Positions 26,685 through 36,365 of a DNA stretch of 64,000 bases are shown piece by piece. Positions within the stretch are counted from its first letter, which is position 1. Each line of letters starts with the position of its first letter. Location of the stretch: contig JAGPJL010000002.1 in NCBI GenBank assembly GCA_018054455.1, positions 22,046-86,045 of the forward strand, read 5' to 3'. This stretch comes from Parabacteroides sp. (GTDB lineage: Bacteria; Bacteroidota; Bacteroidia; Bacteroidales; Tannerellaceae). The notes beneath the pieces are model-generated. The model did not search any database. It saw nothing but the letters and a program-made list of their open reading frames with translations, and was not told the origin of the DNA. Made by a program: the position numbers and the translations under genes.

Positions 26685-26692
26685 CAAAAGTA
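26685..26692 (-). promoter_or_regulatory. candidate -7 element of the nqr operon promoter
   Basis: TACTTTTG on the minus strand, 35 bases upstream of the nqrA start, matches TAnnTTTG. No clear -33 TTG is present at the best spacing, so only the downstream element is supported. Confidence 0.45.
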
Positions 26693-26723
26693 TAAATTTT
26701 TTTTATGCTTTATAGCAGGAAAG

Positions 26724-26757
26724 TTGAAATAAATAGAGAAATAATTCCATAATTTTG
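26724..26757 (+). promoter_or_regulatory. candidate promoter of the DUF5103 gene
   Basis: TTG (26724-26726) and TAATTTTG (26750-26757) resemble the Bacteroidetes promoter, with a somewhat long 23-base spacer. The start codon follows at 26806. It is divergent from the nqr promoter region. Confidence 0.5.
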
Positions 26758-26805
26758 CACCCAGATACAAAGGAACCCTAAGGTTTCTTTTAAACGAGAA
26801 ATAAA

Positions 26806-28062
26806 ATGAAACGATTTAACTTATTTGTTCTTGCCTTTGTTTTTTTATTCGTATCTGTTAATGCCCAGGAATCTTTTTGTACGGAGATTAAACATAAACA
26901 AATAAAGACTTTACAAGTTAAAGTCCAAGGCGAAATGTTTTCGGCACCGATTATTGATTTGAACGGACGTAAAGTTATTGAGATTAATTTTGACGCATTA
27001 AGTCATGGATTCGGAAGATATGCATATACCATTACGCATTGTAATGCAGACTGGACACCTTCTTCGTTGTCTGCTTTAGAATTTATGCGCGGCTTTCAGA
27101 ATCTATCCATCGATGATTTTGCGAACTCCCTCAATACAACAACGTTTTATACAAACTATCGGCTTTTATTGCCAAACAATGACATTCGGTTTAAGGTGTC
27201 TGGAAATTATGTTGTAAAAGTCTACAATGAAGATAATCCGAAAGAAATAGTATTTACAGCTTGTTTTTCGGTGCAAGATCCTCGTTTGAATCTTACGGCT
27301 AATGTAAGCACAAATACCGATATTGATATCAATAAAGTACACCAGCAGTTAAGATTTGAGATTGATTATCGAAATTACGAAATTACATCTCCGCAAACAG
27401 ACCTAAAGGTTTATGTTATTCAGAATAACAGGTTGGATAATATGGTGACAAACATACAGCCGCTTAGAATTACAAACGATAAGATTATTTACGAATTTAA
27501 CCGGGATTTAATATTTAAAGCGGGGAATGAATATCGTAGAATCGAGTTTCTCAGCAACAAGTACAATGGAATGGGTGTACAACGAATTCAGTACCACAGG
27601 CCTTTTTACCATGTAGATCTTTTTCCTGATAGATTACGTACTAACAAGCCTTATCTATATGATCAAGATCAAAACGGACATTTTGTAATCAGGAGTAGTC
27701 AGGCGGAAGATCCAGATACAGAAGCCGATTATTACATAGTCCACTTTGCACTCGAATCCGGTTTATTAGAAAATGGGAATGTTTATTTGTTGGGGAGTAT
27801 ATTCAATAATGTTCCGAACGAGAATAGCAAAATGGAATACAATGAAGATGCAAAGCAATATGAAAAATCGGTATTGATGAAGCAAGGAACTTATAACTAT
27901 CAATATATGTTTGTTCGGGATGGAGAACAAAAAGGAGATACCTCTCCTATTGAAGGTAATTTTAGCCAATCTTCGAATGAATATCGCATAATGGTATATC
28001 ATCGTCCATTCGGTGCAAAATACGACCAACTAGTAGGTGTAACAAATATAACTATTCCTTAA
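26806..28062 (+). CDS. exported DUF5103 protein
   Basis: A 418-residue protein with a signal peptide (about 1-20, ending VNAQ) and beta-rich content, recognised as the Bacteroidetes DUF5103 type. Residues about 30-135 form the first part (VQGEMFSAPIIDLNGRKVIE region). Residues about 310-400 contain a segment resembling carbohydrate-binding or early-set domains (GNVYLLGSIFN, later GTYNYQYMFV). It is expected in the periplasm or outer membrane. It stands alone, divergent from nqrA and convergent with gltA. No catalytic motif is visible and no function is known to me. Confidence 0.85.
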   Translation: MKRFNLFVLAFVFLFVSVNAQESFCTEIKHKQIKTLQVKVQGEMFSAPIIDLNGRKVIEINFDALSHGFGRYAYTITHCNADWTPSSLSALEFMRGFQNLSIDDFANSLNTTTFYTNYRLLLPNNDIRFKVSGNYVVKVYNEDNPKEIVFTACFSVQDPRLNLTANVSTNTDIDINKVHQQLRFEIDYRNYEITSPQTDLKVYVIQNNRLDNMVTNIQPLRITNDKIIYEFNRDLIFKAGNEYRRIEFLSNKYNGMGVQRIQYHRPFYHVDLFPDRLRTNKPYLYDQDQNGHFVIRSSQAEDPDTEADYYIVHFALESGLLENGNVYLLGSIFNNVPNENSKMEYNEDAKQYEKSVLMKQGTYNYQYMFVRDGEQKGDTSPIEGNFSQSSNEYRIMVYHRPFGAKYDQLVGVTNITIP

Positions 28063-28094
28063 ATAGATTTATAAATTACCTATTCATGTTATAA

Positions 28095-28128
28095 AAAAAG
28101 GGTACGCTTATTTTAGCGTACCCTTTTT
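28095..28128. terminator. bidirectional terminator between DUF5103 gene and gltA
   Basis: AAAAAGGGTACGCT (28095-28108) and AGCGTACCCTTTTT (28115-28128) form a perfect 14-base stem with a 6-base loop. The A and T runs on both sides serve the two convergent genes. Confidence 0.9.
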
Positions 28129-28132
28129 AATT

Positions 28133-29485
28133 TCAAATTCTTTCGTTGATAGGAATATAAGCTCTTTCTTCTAACACATTTTTATAAGCCGGACGTATAA
28201 TACGTTTCCCTTCAAAATTAAGTTCTTCAATTCGATGAGCAGTCCATCCTACTATACGAGACATAGCAAACAGCGGTGTGTAAATCTCTTGTGGTAAACC
28301 AATCATTTCGTAAACAAACCCTGAATAGAAATCCACGTTGGACGAAACACGTTTACCCGATTTATTTCCTTTGAAATTAGAGAATGTTTCGATTGCCCTG
28401 TCCTCAAGTAATTCAAGAAAAGCAAATTCTTCTTCCCGTCCCTTTTCTTTTGCTAAGTCTCTTGCAAGTTCTTTTAATAATAAAGCACGAGGGTCTGAAA
28501 TTGTATATACTGCATGACCAATACCATATATAAGTCCTGATTTATCATACACCTCTTTGCGAAGCATACAGTTATAGTATTTATCAATTTCCTTCACACT
28601 TTTCCAGTCACTTATATTTTCTTTAAGGTGGTTAAACATATCTACTACCTGTAAATTCGCACCTCCATGAAGCGGACCTTTAAGAGAGCCAATGCCAGCA
28701 GCTATAGAAGAATATGTATCCGTACCTGTAGAGCTGGTAACCCGAACCGTAAATGTAGAATTGTTACCTCCACCGTGTTCAGCTTGCAGAACAAGCAATA
28801 AATCCAGTGTCCGCGCTTCTAGTTCCGTGTAATCTTTCTTAAGCATAAACAAGAAATTTTCTGCAATCGATAGATTTTCTTTCGGGTGACGGATATGTAA
28901 TGATCTTCCTTGAGTACTGTGTCTTAATATGTTGTATGCGTAGGCAATAATTGTCGGGAACTTTGATATAAGCTCAATAGATTGACGCACAAGATTATCA
29001 CGGGAAGTGTCATCTGGATTAGGATCAAACGTATACATTTCCAATACACTACGGGCCAGAATGTTCATGATATTAAGACCTTCCAGATCCAGAATATTCA
29101 TGGTGGTTTTCTGTTCTAGCGGCATATTTTCATTAATAAGTTCCCGGAAAGCATCCAACTCTTCTTTGTCTGGCAGATTTCCGGAAAGTAACAAATAAGC
29201 AACTTCTTCGAAGCCAAAACGTTTATCTGCGATTAATCCATGAACAATATCCTCTACATCAAGCCCCCTATAAAACAATTTACCTGGTATCGCTTTTAAA
29301 CCACCCTCTGGCAAACGTTCGTAACCAACAACATTGCCAATCTTAGTAAGTCCTACAAGCACACCTGTTCCATCCTCGTTGCGTAATCCCCGTTTTACAT
29401 CATATTTAGAAAACAATTCGTTTTCAATTTTACAGGACGACTTAATTGTTTCTGAAAGCTTGTAAATAATATATTCCTTTTTCAT
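28133..29485 (-). CDS. gltA: citrate synthase
   Basis: A 450-residue citrate synthase condensing oxaloacetate and acetyl-CoA. The catalytic regions are GPLHGGANLQVVDMF (first histidine), GIGHAVYTISDPRA (second histidine) and, near the C-terminus, NVDFYSGFVYEMIGLP (aspartate). It is longer than the E. coli enzyme (about 427) because of an N-terminal extension of the kind seen in Bacteroidetes. It is last in the acn-icd-gltA cluster, 3 bases after icd. Together these three make 2-oxoglutarate for glutamate synthesis, the usual use of the oxidative branch in fermenting Bacteroidales. Confidence 0.95.
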   Translation of the reverse strand: MKKEYIIYKLSETIKSSCKIENELFSKYDVKRGLRNEDGTGVLVGLTKIGNVVGYERLPEGGLKAIPGKLFYRGLDVEDIVHGLIADKRFGFEEVAYLLLSGNLPDKEELDAFRELINENMPLEQKTTMNILDLEGLNIMNILARSVLEMYTFDPNPDDTSRDNLVRQSIELISKFPTIIAYAYNILRHSTQGRSLHIRHPKENLSIAENFLFMLKKDYTELEARTLDLLLVLQAEHGGGNNSTFTVRVTSSTGTDTYSSIAAGIGSLKGPLHGGANLQVVDMFNHLKENISDWKSVKEIDKYYNCMLRKEVYDKSGLIYGIGHAVYTISDPRALLLKELARDLAKEKGREEEFAFLELLEDRAIETFSNFKGNKSGKRVSSNVDFYSGFVYEMIGLPQEIYTPLFAMSRIVGWTAHRIEELNFEGKRIIRPAYKNVLEERAYIPINERI

Positions 29486-29488
29486 GAG

Positions 29489-30754
29489 TCACTTATTTAT
29501 TATATTGTTAATACTATCGCGAAATTCGGTTGTAGAGAGAGTTTTTCCGTTATTCATAAAACGAGCTAAATCAGGAGTTGCCTCTCCCCTTTCAAAGGAA
29601 GATTCCATGGCGTCGACAATCAGTTTTGCAGCCTCGTTCCATCCCAGATACTCAAGCAACATGACGGATGATAAAAGTAAAGAAGATGGATTCACTACAT
29701 TTTTACCTGCAATACCTGGTGCTGTACCATGAGTTGCCTCAAAGATGGCATGTCCGCTAATGTAATTTATATTTGCTCCGGGTGCAATTCCAATCCCTCC
29801 TACCATGGCCGCCAACTGATCAGATATATAATCCCCATTAAGGTTCAGAGTAGCAATAACCGAATATTCTTCCGGAATAAGTAACGTGTTCTGTAAGAAC
29901 GCATCAGCTATAACATCCTTAATGATAACTTTTCCTTCTTTTATTGCATTTTCAATGGCTTTTTCAGCTGCTGACTCACCTTGGCCTTTTTTGATGGCCT
30001 CATACTGAAGCATCGAAAAGGTTTGATCTGCAAATTCATTTTCTGCAACAGCATACCCCCATAATTTAAATCCTCCCTCAGTAAACTTCATAATATTGCC
30101 TTTATGAACCAGAGTTACACTTGGCAGGTGGTTGGTAACGGCAAACTCTATAGCCGACCGAACCAAACGTTGTGTACCTTCTATTGATACTGGCTTTACT
30201 CCAAAAGATGAGCTTTCGGGAAAACGAATCTTCTTTACTCCCATTTCTTCTGTTAAGAATTTCAGAAATTTGGCAGCTTCAGGCGTACCCTGCTGCCATT
30301 CGATGCCAGCATAGATATCCTCCGTATTCTCACGGAAAATAAACATATCCACCTTTTGCGGTTCTTTTATTGGAGATACAACTCCTTTAAACCATCGGAC
30401 CGGGCGCAAACAGACATAGAGGTCTAGTTCTTGTCTCAGAGCTACGTTCAACGAACGTATTCCTCCTCCAATTGGTGTAGTTAGCGGACCTTTTATTCCA
30501 ACCAGGTAATCTCTGAATGCCTGCATTGTTTCCTCAGGCAGCCAACTCCCAGTTGCATTAAATGCTTTTTCTCCGGCAAGTACCTCTTTCCAAAGTATTT
30601 CCCTTTTTTCTTTATAAGCCTTTTTTACTGCTGTATTTACAATGGACTGACAAGCGGGTGTTATTTCTGCCCCAACACCATCCCCCTCAATAAAAGGAAT
30701 AATCACCTGATCCGGCACAACGAGTCTGTCGTTTTGTTTCGTAATCTTATTCAT
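29489..30754 (-). CDS. icd: isocitrate dehydrogenase (NADP type)
   Basis: A 421-residue homodimeric isocitrate dehydrogenase. Substrate-site residues are visible in [21 protein letters not shown] (split across about 103-123), including the serine that in E. coli is phosphorylated and the arginines that bind isocitrate. The metal/nucleotide part includes a [10 protein letters not shown] segment near 340 and a conserved NLNGDYISD motif. The cofactor is assigned to NADP by family resemblance. It lies 6 bases after acn and 3 before gltA. Confidence 0.94.
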   Translation of the reverse strand: MNKITKQNDRLVVPDQVIIPFIEGDGVGAEITPACQSIVNTAVKKAYKEKREILWKEVLAGEKAFNATGSWLPEETMQAFRDYLVGIKGPLTTPIGGGIRSLNVALRQELDLYVCLRPVRWFKGVVSPIKEPQKVDMFIFRENTEDIYAGIEWQQGTPEAAKFLKFLTEEMGVKKIRFPESSSFGVKPVSIEGTQRLVRSAIEFAVTNHLPSVTLVHKGNIMKFTEGGFKLWGYAVAENEFADQTFSMLQYEAIKKGQGESAAEKAIENAIKEGKVIIKDVIADAFLQNTLLIPEEYSVIATLNLNGDYISDQLAAMVGGIGIAPGANINYISGHAIFEATHGTAPGIAGKNVVNPSSLLLSSVMLLEYLGWNEAAKLIVDAMESSFERGEATPDLARFMNNGKTLSTTEFRDSINNIINK

Positions 30755-30760
30755 TGTCTA

Positions 30761-33007
30761 TTATTTTGTAACGTTTAGCGCAGCTCCGGCTTTAAACCAA
30801 TCAATCTGCATTTTATTATAGGTGTGTACTACTTCGAAAGATTCATGCGTTCCATCTGCATGATAAATTACAGCTGTGAGATTCATATCCGGAGCAAACG
30901 AACGTAAACCCATAATTGAAATATGATCATTTTCACGAATTTTATCGTAATCAGATTTATTGGCAAACGTTAGTGCAAGCATCCCTTGTTTTTTCAAATT
31001 TGTTTCATGGATACGGGCAAAAGATTTCGCGAGAATAACTTTTACATTTAAAAAGCGAGGCTCCATCGCTGCATGTTCTCTGGATGATCCTTCTCCATAG
31101 TTCTCTTCAGCGACAACAATAGAGGAAATACCTTTCGCCTTATATAGCTTAGCCACAGCAGATACGGCTTCATATTCGCCATTAAGCTGGTTTAAAACGG
31201 AATTTGTTTTACCATTGAACGCGTTGACTGCTCCCATTAGCATATTATCAGAAATATTTTCGAGATGACCGCGAAAACGAAGCCAGGGACCTGCCATCGA
31301 AATATGGTCTGTTGTACATTTACCTTCTGCTTTTATCAGTAAAGGCATCTCCAACAGGTCGTTTCCATCCCATGGAGTAAACGGTTCAAGAGCTTGTAAT
31401 CTGGTTGAATCCGGATTAATTTTAATTTCGGTAACCTCTTCTCCCGGAGCTACGTATCCATTTTCCTCTACAGCAAAGCCATTAGGCGGAAAGTCGGTGC
31501 CTTGAGGTTCATTTAACTTAATTTGCTGACCAGACTCGTTTGTAAGCGTATCGGTAAGCGGATTAAAACATAAATCGCCAGCTATAGTAAGCGCCATTGT
31601 TAGCTCCGGCGAAGCTACAAAAGCATGAGTATTGGGATTCCCGTCGGCTCGTTTTGCGAAATTTCTATTAAATGAAGTAACAATAGAATTCTTCCGGCTA
31701 TTGTCGTCGGTGTGGCGTTTCCACTGTCCAATACAAGGACCGCAAGCATTGGCCATAATTACAGCTCCAACATTTTCGAACGATGCAAGAAGTCCGTCTC
31801 TATCAGCTGTATACCTAATTTGTTCTGAACCGGGATTAATAATAAGAGGAGATGCAACTTTTAGCTTATCATTATAAGCCTGGCGAGCAATTGAAGCTGC
31901 CCTGCTTAAATCTTGATAAGAAGAATTGGTACATGATCCGATAAGTCCAACTTCCATTTTACGAGGATAGTTATTTTCTATCACTTTGGCTGCAAACTGA
32001 GAAATAGGAGTCGCGGCATCTGGCGTGAAAGGACCATTAATATGAGGTTCAAGTACGGACAGATCAATTTCAATAAGTCGGTCGTAGAAAGCTTCCGGAT
32101 GATTGGAAACTTCAGGATCCGGCATAAGATATTCTGATATTTCATCGGCTAAAGCAGCGATTTCGGCTCTACCTGTTGCCCGTAAGTAAGCAGACATTTG
32201 AGAATCGTAAGGGAACAGAGAAGAAGTAGCCCCTACTTCGGCACCCATATTACAAATTGTAGCTTTACCAGTGGCAGAGATAGAAGTCGTTCCTTCTCCA
32301 AAATATTCGATGATGGCATTCGTTCCACCCTTTACAGTTAGGATACCAGCCAGTTTGAGGATTACATCTTTTGGCGATGCCCATCCGTTTAGTTTTCCTG
32401 TAAGCTTAACACCAATAAGTTTAGGCATTTTTAATTCCCACTCCATGCCGGTCATAACATCTACGGCATCAGCACCTCCTACTCCAATTGCAATCATACC
32501 TAAGCCCCCTGCATTGGGTGTGTGAGAATCAGTTCCAATCATCATTCCTCCAGGGAAAGCATAATTTTCAAGTACCACCTGATGAATGATACCGGCTCCA
32601 GGTTTCCAGAATCCTATACCAAAATTGGCAGATACACTTCGTAGGAAGTCGAATACTTCTCTATTACTTTCATTGGCCGTATTCATATCCGTTTTTGCCC
32701 CCATATGTGCCTGGATAAGATGATCACAATGAACTGTTGCCGGTACGGCCGATTTTTTCTTTCCGGAATTCATAAACTGAAGCAATGCCATTTGTGCAGT
32801 TGCATCCTGCATAGCCACCCTATCGGGCCGAAAATTTACATAATCCACCCCTCTGAGATAGCTTTTTAATTCTTCCTGATTGTAAAGATGTGCATATAAG
32901 ATTTTTTCGGCAAGCGTCAAAGGTTTACCAACACGCTGTTTCGACCTATCTACTTTACTTCCAAAAGAAGCGTAGAATTTTTTAAGCATTTCAATATCAA
33001 ATATCAT
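30761..33007 (-). CDS. acn: aconitate hydratase
   Basis: A 748-residue aconitase, converting citrate to isocitrate. The frame is open to 33040, but [16 protein letters not shown] at 33007 is the natural N-terminus. The [4Fe-4S] ligands are the cysteine of [12 protein letters not shown] and the two of [10 protein letters not shown]. The swivel domain carries the active-site serine in [17 protein letters not shown]. It resembles the mitochondrial-type enzyme in length. It heads the minus-strand acn-icd-gltA unit. The region upstream has no clear promoter consensus. Confidence 0.95.
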   Translation of the reverse strand: MIFDIEMLKKFYASFGSKVDRSKQRVGKPLTLAEKILYAHLYNQEELKSYLRGVDYVNFRPDRVAMQDATAQMALLQFMNSGKKKSAVPATVHCDHLIQAHMGAKTDMNTANESNREVFDFLRSVSANFGIGFWKPGAGIIHQVVLENYAFPGGMMIGTDSHTPNAGGLGMIAIGVGGADAVDVMTGMEWELKMPKLIGVKLTGKLNGWASPKDVILKLAGILTVKGGTNAIIEYFGEGTTSISATGKATICNMGAEVGATSSLFPYDSQMSAYLRATGRAEIAALADEISEYLMPDPEVSNHPEAFYDRLIEIDLSVLEPHINGPFTPDAATPISQFAAKVIENNYPRKMEVGLIGSCTNSSYQDLSRAASIARQAYNDKLKVASPLIINPGSEQIRYTADRDGLLASFENVGAVIMANACGPCIGQWKRHTDDNSRKNSIVTSFNRNFAKRADGNPNTHAFVASPELTMALTIAGDLCFNPLTDTLTNESGQQIKLNEPQGTDFPPNGFAVEENGYVAPGEEVTEIKINPDSTRLQALEPFTPWDGNDLLEMPLLIKAEGKCTTDHISMAGPWLRFRGHLENISDNMLMGAVNAFNGKTNSVLNQLNGEYEAVSAVAKLYKAKGISSIVVAEENYGEGSSREHAAMEPRFLNVKVILAKSFARIHETNLKKQGMLALTFANKSDYDKIRENDHISIMGLRSFAPDMNLTAVIYHADGTHESFEVVHTYNKMQIDWFKAGAALNVTK

Positions 33008-33297
33008 ATCAATTAATTTATTATGGAATCCGTTTTTCAATCAGAATTATTTATTAAGCAGATTGTTATCTTTTACACGTATATAAAACTCAAAGTATTG
33101 TTGTTTTGTTCAGGATTTGGTTAATTTTATTAGTGTTTTTTATCTCGAGCATTCTTTTTGCAATGAACTGTAAGCTTTATTCCTTGAATATGAAGTCAAA
33201 TACATTTATCACGCTATAGTTTTAATAAAGTTACCAAGCAAGTCTACGAAAAATTGATTATAATTTTGAACTTTCATAATTAGGACTTTGAGTTGTT

Positions 33298-33364
33298 AAA
33301 GTATATACTTTGGCGACTCAAAGTATATACTTTCAGACCAAAAAGTACCGGGGAATATTCCCCG
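33298..33364. repeat. tandem AAAGTATATACTTT palindromes and a 16-base GC-flanked palindrome
   Basis: AAAGTATATACTTT occurs twice, at 33298-33311 and 33320-33333, each perfectly palindromic and 22 bases apart start to start. CGGGGAATATTCCCCG, also perfect, follows at 33349-33364. ACTTTGAGT (33285-33293) and ACTCAAAGT (33316-33324) add an overlapping inverted pair. Operator or transcript-folding roles are both possible. Confidence 0.7.
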
Positions 33365-33411
33365 TTCCAGAGACTTTTTTTCCTCTTCCCGGGAAAGTTT
33401 ATATTAAAAAT

Positions 33412-33540
33412 AGCCTTCACTCCTTCACTTTTACCTTTAAAAATATGACAATCAACAAATTAAAAGTGAAGGCTAACCTTTTATAGCCTTCACTTTTCCC
33501 TAAAAAGCCTTCACTTTTGGCATTATAGCCTTCACTTTTT
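33412..33540. repeat. 21-base periodic repeat with AGCCTTCACTTTT core
   Basis: The 13-base core AGCCTTCACTTTT occurs at 33485-33497, 33506-33518 and 33527-33539, exactly 21 bases apart. A partial doubled copy lies at 33412-33432 and an inverted copy, AAAAGTGAAGGCT, at 33462-33474. The inverted and first direct copies would form a 13-pair hairpin with a 10-base loop. On the minus strand the 21-base period reads as seven-codon units of the type KSEGxxx. Confidence 0.8.
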
Positions 33541-33863
33541 GGAGAAAAACTGAAAACACATCCTCTTTTTGAAGACGGAAAATTCATTTTTTTTGAAAAA
33601 AGCAACTAATTGGTTCAATTAAATTACATGGTACGACTTTGTTACCCCTCTCACGAAAACAAAACGGCTAGTTGCTGTTATCCATATACAATGGATTGCT
33701 TCCGCGGGATGTAAGTATTCTTATATATTTTTGAAGAGTAAAAGCACTCATTTTAAACCAGTAAAACTATGTATACATCTGCGATTAGTTTCAATGATTA
33801 AATAAAAAGTAAATTAATTTATCATGTTTATGCTAAACTAGTCAATAAAATAAGAATAAATTG

Positions 33864-33871
33864 TATATTTG
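33864..33871 (+). promoter_or_regulatory. candidate -7 element of the helicase gene
   Basis: TATATTTG matches TAnnTTTG, 18 bases before the helicase ATG. No clear -33 element was seen. Confidence 0.4.
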
Positions 33872-33889
33872 CAGTCAAATTGATCTTAA

Positions 33890-35794
33890 ATGATATTACA
33901 AACGACTTTCTCGCCTGTATTAGAACTCCAACATCAATACAATCTGTTGTTGAAAGAGTACGCTTCGGAAAAAGAAGCATACCGTCAACAATCAGAACGA
34001 ATAGGGATTTGGAAAAGGAAGCAGCAAGGTCTTTGTTGGTTTCCGGTTGAGACAGGAAGAAGTTATTATAATTCATTGAATCAATTTGTTGTAGAAATTG
34101 AACGTACTGAAGATAAGGAACTGGAACATGCCTTTGAATATGGAAAACCGGTTTGTTTTTTTAATTCCGGCATTGGAGGTTCGCTTCATTATTACAACTG
34201 GTCTGCTTTGATTAGTTATGTGAAAGACGATCGTATGGTAATAGTATTACCTAATCCGGAAGCATTGCTTGAATTAAAGCAAGCCTCCGATCTTGGTATA
34301 CAGCTTTACTTTGACGAAACAAGTTATAAAGCAATGTTTACTGCTATATCAACAGTAATGAATGCTAAAAACAACCGGTTGTCGCACCTTCGGGATGTAA
34401 TGCTAGGAAATACGTCTTCTTCTGTCAGGGAGCTTACGCCTATGCGTTTCCCTTGGTTGAATACGACTCAGGAAGAGGCTGTTAACAGTGTACTCGAAGC
34501 AAAGGACGTTGCTATAGTGCACGGTCCTCCGGGAACAGGAAAGACAACAACACTTGAAGAAGCTGTCTGTGAAACATTGCAGCGGGAAAATCAGGTACTG
34601 GTTTGTGCTCAAAGTAATATGGCAGTTGATTGGATTGCGGAAAAATTAGTGGATCGTGGTGTATCGGTTTTACGGATTGGCAATCCTACCCGTGTAAATG
34701 ATAAAATGTTATCGTTTACTTACGAACGACGTTTTGAATCTCATCCGGACTATCCCGAATTATGGAGTATACGGAAAGCAATCAGAGATTTGCAGCGCTC
34801 TATGAGAAAGCATAGTCATGAAGAACGGGAAACCATACGTAACCGTATGTCGCGTTTGCGGTTTAGAGCAACCGAATTAGAGGTGGCAATCGATGCATCC
34901 CTGTTTGATCAGGCCCGGGTAGTTGCCAGTACTCTTATTGGAACAGCAAATCGGGTTTTGGATAATCATCGGTTCACAACATTATTCATAGATGAGGCAG
35001 CTCAGGCATTGGAAGCAGCTTGTTGGGTAGCAATAAGTAAAGCAGATCGGGTAATACTGGCAGGAGATCATCATCAGCTCCCTCCCACAATTAAATGTAT
35101 GGAGGCTGCAAAAGAAGGACTAAGTGAAACGCTGATGCAAAAGGTGGCAGCAAGAAAACCATCGACTGTTTCAATGTTGAAGGTTCAATATCGAATGCAC
35201 GAAGATATTATGGGATTTTCTTCTGCATGGTTTTATAATAATGAATTGAAGGCTGCTCCGGAAGTTAAGGACCGTGGTATTCTTGCTTACGATACACCTT
35301 TAGTTTGGTATAATACAGACGGATGCGATTTTAGAGAAGATCAGCAAGCAGAAAGCCTTAGCAAAATAAATAAGGAGGAAGCTCATTTGTTGATTGATAG
35401 ATTGTACAAGTATATAAGTAAAATAGGAAGAGACCGTGTATTGGATGAACAAATTGATTTTGGTCTTATCTCTCCCTATAAAGCCCAGGTACAGTACATG
35501 CGATCGCTTATAAAACGTGATGTTTTTTTCAAGCCCTACCGTAAATTAATTACGGTTCATACAGTAGATGGATTTCAGGGTCAGGAAAGAGATGTAATTT
35601 TGATTAGTTTGGTTCGTGCAAATGATGAAGGTAAAATAGGATTTTTACTGGATCTGCGCAGAATGAATGTTGCAATAACAAGAGCACGAATGAAGCTTAT
35701 AATTTTAGGGAATGCATCTACCCTAACGAAACATGCATTTTATAAGCATTTATATAAATATATTCAAGAGAAAGGAAAAATAATTTCATTGTGA
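33890..35794 (+). CDS. superfamily 1B DNA/RNA helicase, Upf1/IGHMBP2-like
   Basis: A 634-residue helicase of the Upf1-like SF1B group. The N-terminal 180 residues form an OB-like or stalk region. Motif I is GPPGTGKT (212-219). Motif II is DEAAQ in LFIDEAAQALEAA, motif III is GDHHQLPPT, and motif IV has QYRMHEDI. Motifs V and VI are VDGFQGQERDVILIS and NVAITRAR. All ATPase/helicase motifs are intact. Bacterial members are widespread in Bacteroidetes but their substrate is not established. The gene stands alone between the repeat-rich region and a small XRE gene. Confidence 0.92.
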   Translation: MILQTTFSPVLELQHQYNLLLKEYASEKEAYRQQSERIGIWKRKQQGLCWFPVETGRSYYNSLNQFVVEIERTEDKELEHAFEYGKPVCFFNSGIGGSLHYYNWSALISYVKDDRMVIVLPNPEALLELKQASDLGIQLYFDETSYKAMFTAISTVMNAKNNRLSHLRDVMLGNTSSSVRELTPMRFPWLNTTQEEAVNSVLEAKDVAIVHGPPGTGKTTTLEEAVCETLQRENQVLVCAQSNMAVDWIAEKLVDRGVSVLRIGNPTRVNDKMLSFTYERRFESHPDYPELWSIRKAIRDLQRSMRKHSHEERETIRNRMSRLRFRATELEVAIDASLFDQARVVASTLIGTANRVLDNHRFTTLFIDEAAQALEAACWVAISKADRVILAGDHHQLPPTIKCMEAAKEGLSETLMQKVAARKPSTVSMLKVQYRMHEDIMGFSSAWFYNNELKAAPEVKDRGILAYDTPLVWYNTDGCDFREDQQAESLSKINKEEAHLLIDRLYKYISKIGRDRVLDEQIDFGLISPYKAQVQYMRSLIKRDVFFKPYRKLITVHTVDGFQGQERDVILISLVRANDEGKIGFLLDLRRMNVAITRARMKLIILGNASTLTKHAFYKHLYKYIQEKGKIISL

Positions 35795-35943
35795 GAACTT
35801 GCTACATGCTAGTAAATTAGAGCAATAGAAACAAATGAATTATTTTTTTTAATAATTGATGCAACAATCCGTGCGATATGAATGTTATAGTTAAAAAAAG
35901 ATATACTATTAATAATTTGGTTTAGAAAACAGTTAAGAAGAAT

Positions 35944-36207
35944 ATGGAAAATTTAAAAGAATCTGCAGAAGTAGCTGCTGGGAGAATTGATCCGAAAGCA
36001 GAAGTTGTTGTTATTTGCAAAATGCTAAAAGCACGTAGAAAAGAGTTAGGCTTAAACCAGAAACAGTTTGCTGAACTTTTAGGAGTTAAACCGGAATATA
36101 TTTCAAGAATTGAAGCCGGTAAAGTAGACCTTCAGCTTTCAACCCTCATTAGATTGTCTAGAGGTTTGAATTTGCAATTGGTAATTAATCCTGTTGTAGG
36201 AGTATAA
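35944..36207 (+). CDS. small XRE-family DNA-binding protein
   Basis: An 87-residue protein consisting of a short acidic N-terminus and one helix-turn-helix domain (about 26-82; GLNQKQFAELLGVKPEYISR is the core). Proteins of this size in Bacteroidetes are often antitoxins, but no toxin partner is encoded next to it: the upstream neighbour is the helicase 150 bases away, and downstream is a terminator. It is therefore called as a solitary regulator. Confidence 0.88.
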   Translation: MENLKESAEVAAGRIDPKAEVVVICKMLKARRKELGLNQKQFAELLGVKPEYISRIEAGKVDLQLSTLIRLSRGLNLQLVINPVVGV

Positions 36208-36228
36208 ATTAAGTTTTATAATCTCACT

Positions 36229-36272
36229 AACCCCATAAAAGAGCAACAAAAGCTTCTTTTATGGGGTTTTTA
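36229..36272 (+). terminator. terminator after the small XRE gene
   Basis: CCCCATAAAAG (36231-36241) pairs with CTTTTATGGGG (36256-36266), an 11-base perfect stem extended by AA/TT, followed by a T run. Confidence 0.85.
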
Positions 36273-36335
36273 TTTAAAATACCTTTTTGAATACAGGAAT
36301 AAGCTTTATCTGAAGTAAGTTTCGGAAATTAGTTT

Positions 36336-36343
36336 TATTTTTG
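36336..36343 (+). promoter_or_regulatory. candidate -7 element of the men operon
   Basis: TATTTTTG, 22 bases before the start of the HAD-thioesterase gene, matches TAnnTTTG. A good -33 TTG is not evident, so the promoter is tentative. Confidence 0.4.
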
Positions 36344-36365
36344 TGATTAAATCAAACTAGAACCC

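Larger units (their letters stand above)
33041..33889. other. 850-base intergenic region between acn and the helicase gene
   Basis: No convincing gene. It holds three perfect palindromes (33298-33364), a 21-base periodic repeat (33412-33540), an 8-base inverted pair AGCAACTA (33601-33608) / TAGTTGCT (33669-33676), and a TATATTTG element (33864-33871). A 62-codon frame on the minus strand across the repeats merely translates them as a KSEG-type peptide. Confidence 0.6.

Noticed and set aside
26650..26770. Extended N-terminus of NqrA
   Set aside because: The extra 40 residues do not resemble NqrA and cover the likely promoter. The ATG at 26650 gives the family's normal start.
33412..33540. CRISPR array
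   Set aside because: The repeat core is only 13 bases with 8-base gaps, one copy is inverted, and no cas genes are present in the window.
33417..33605. 62-residue protein with KSEG repeats on the minus strand
   Set aside because: The frame is the translation of a periodic DNA repeat, with no start-region support and no known fold. Kept as a repeat instead.
33630..33660. Fragment of 16S rRNA 3' end (words resembling TACGACTT and TTGTTACC)
   Set aside because: The words are in the wrong order and without flanking rRNA similarity. Treated as chance.
35944..36207. Toxin-antitoxin system for the 87-residue XRE protein
   Set aside because: There is no toxin-sized gene next to it. The neighbours are a helicase and a terminator followed by the men operon.
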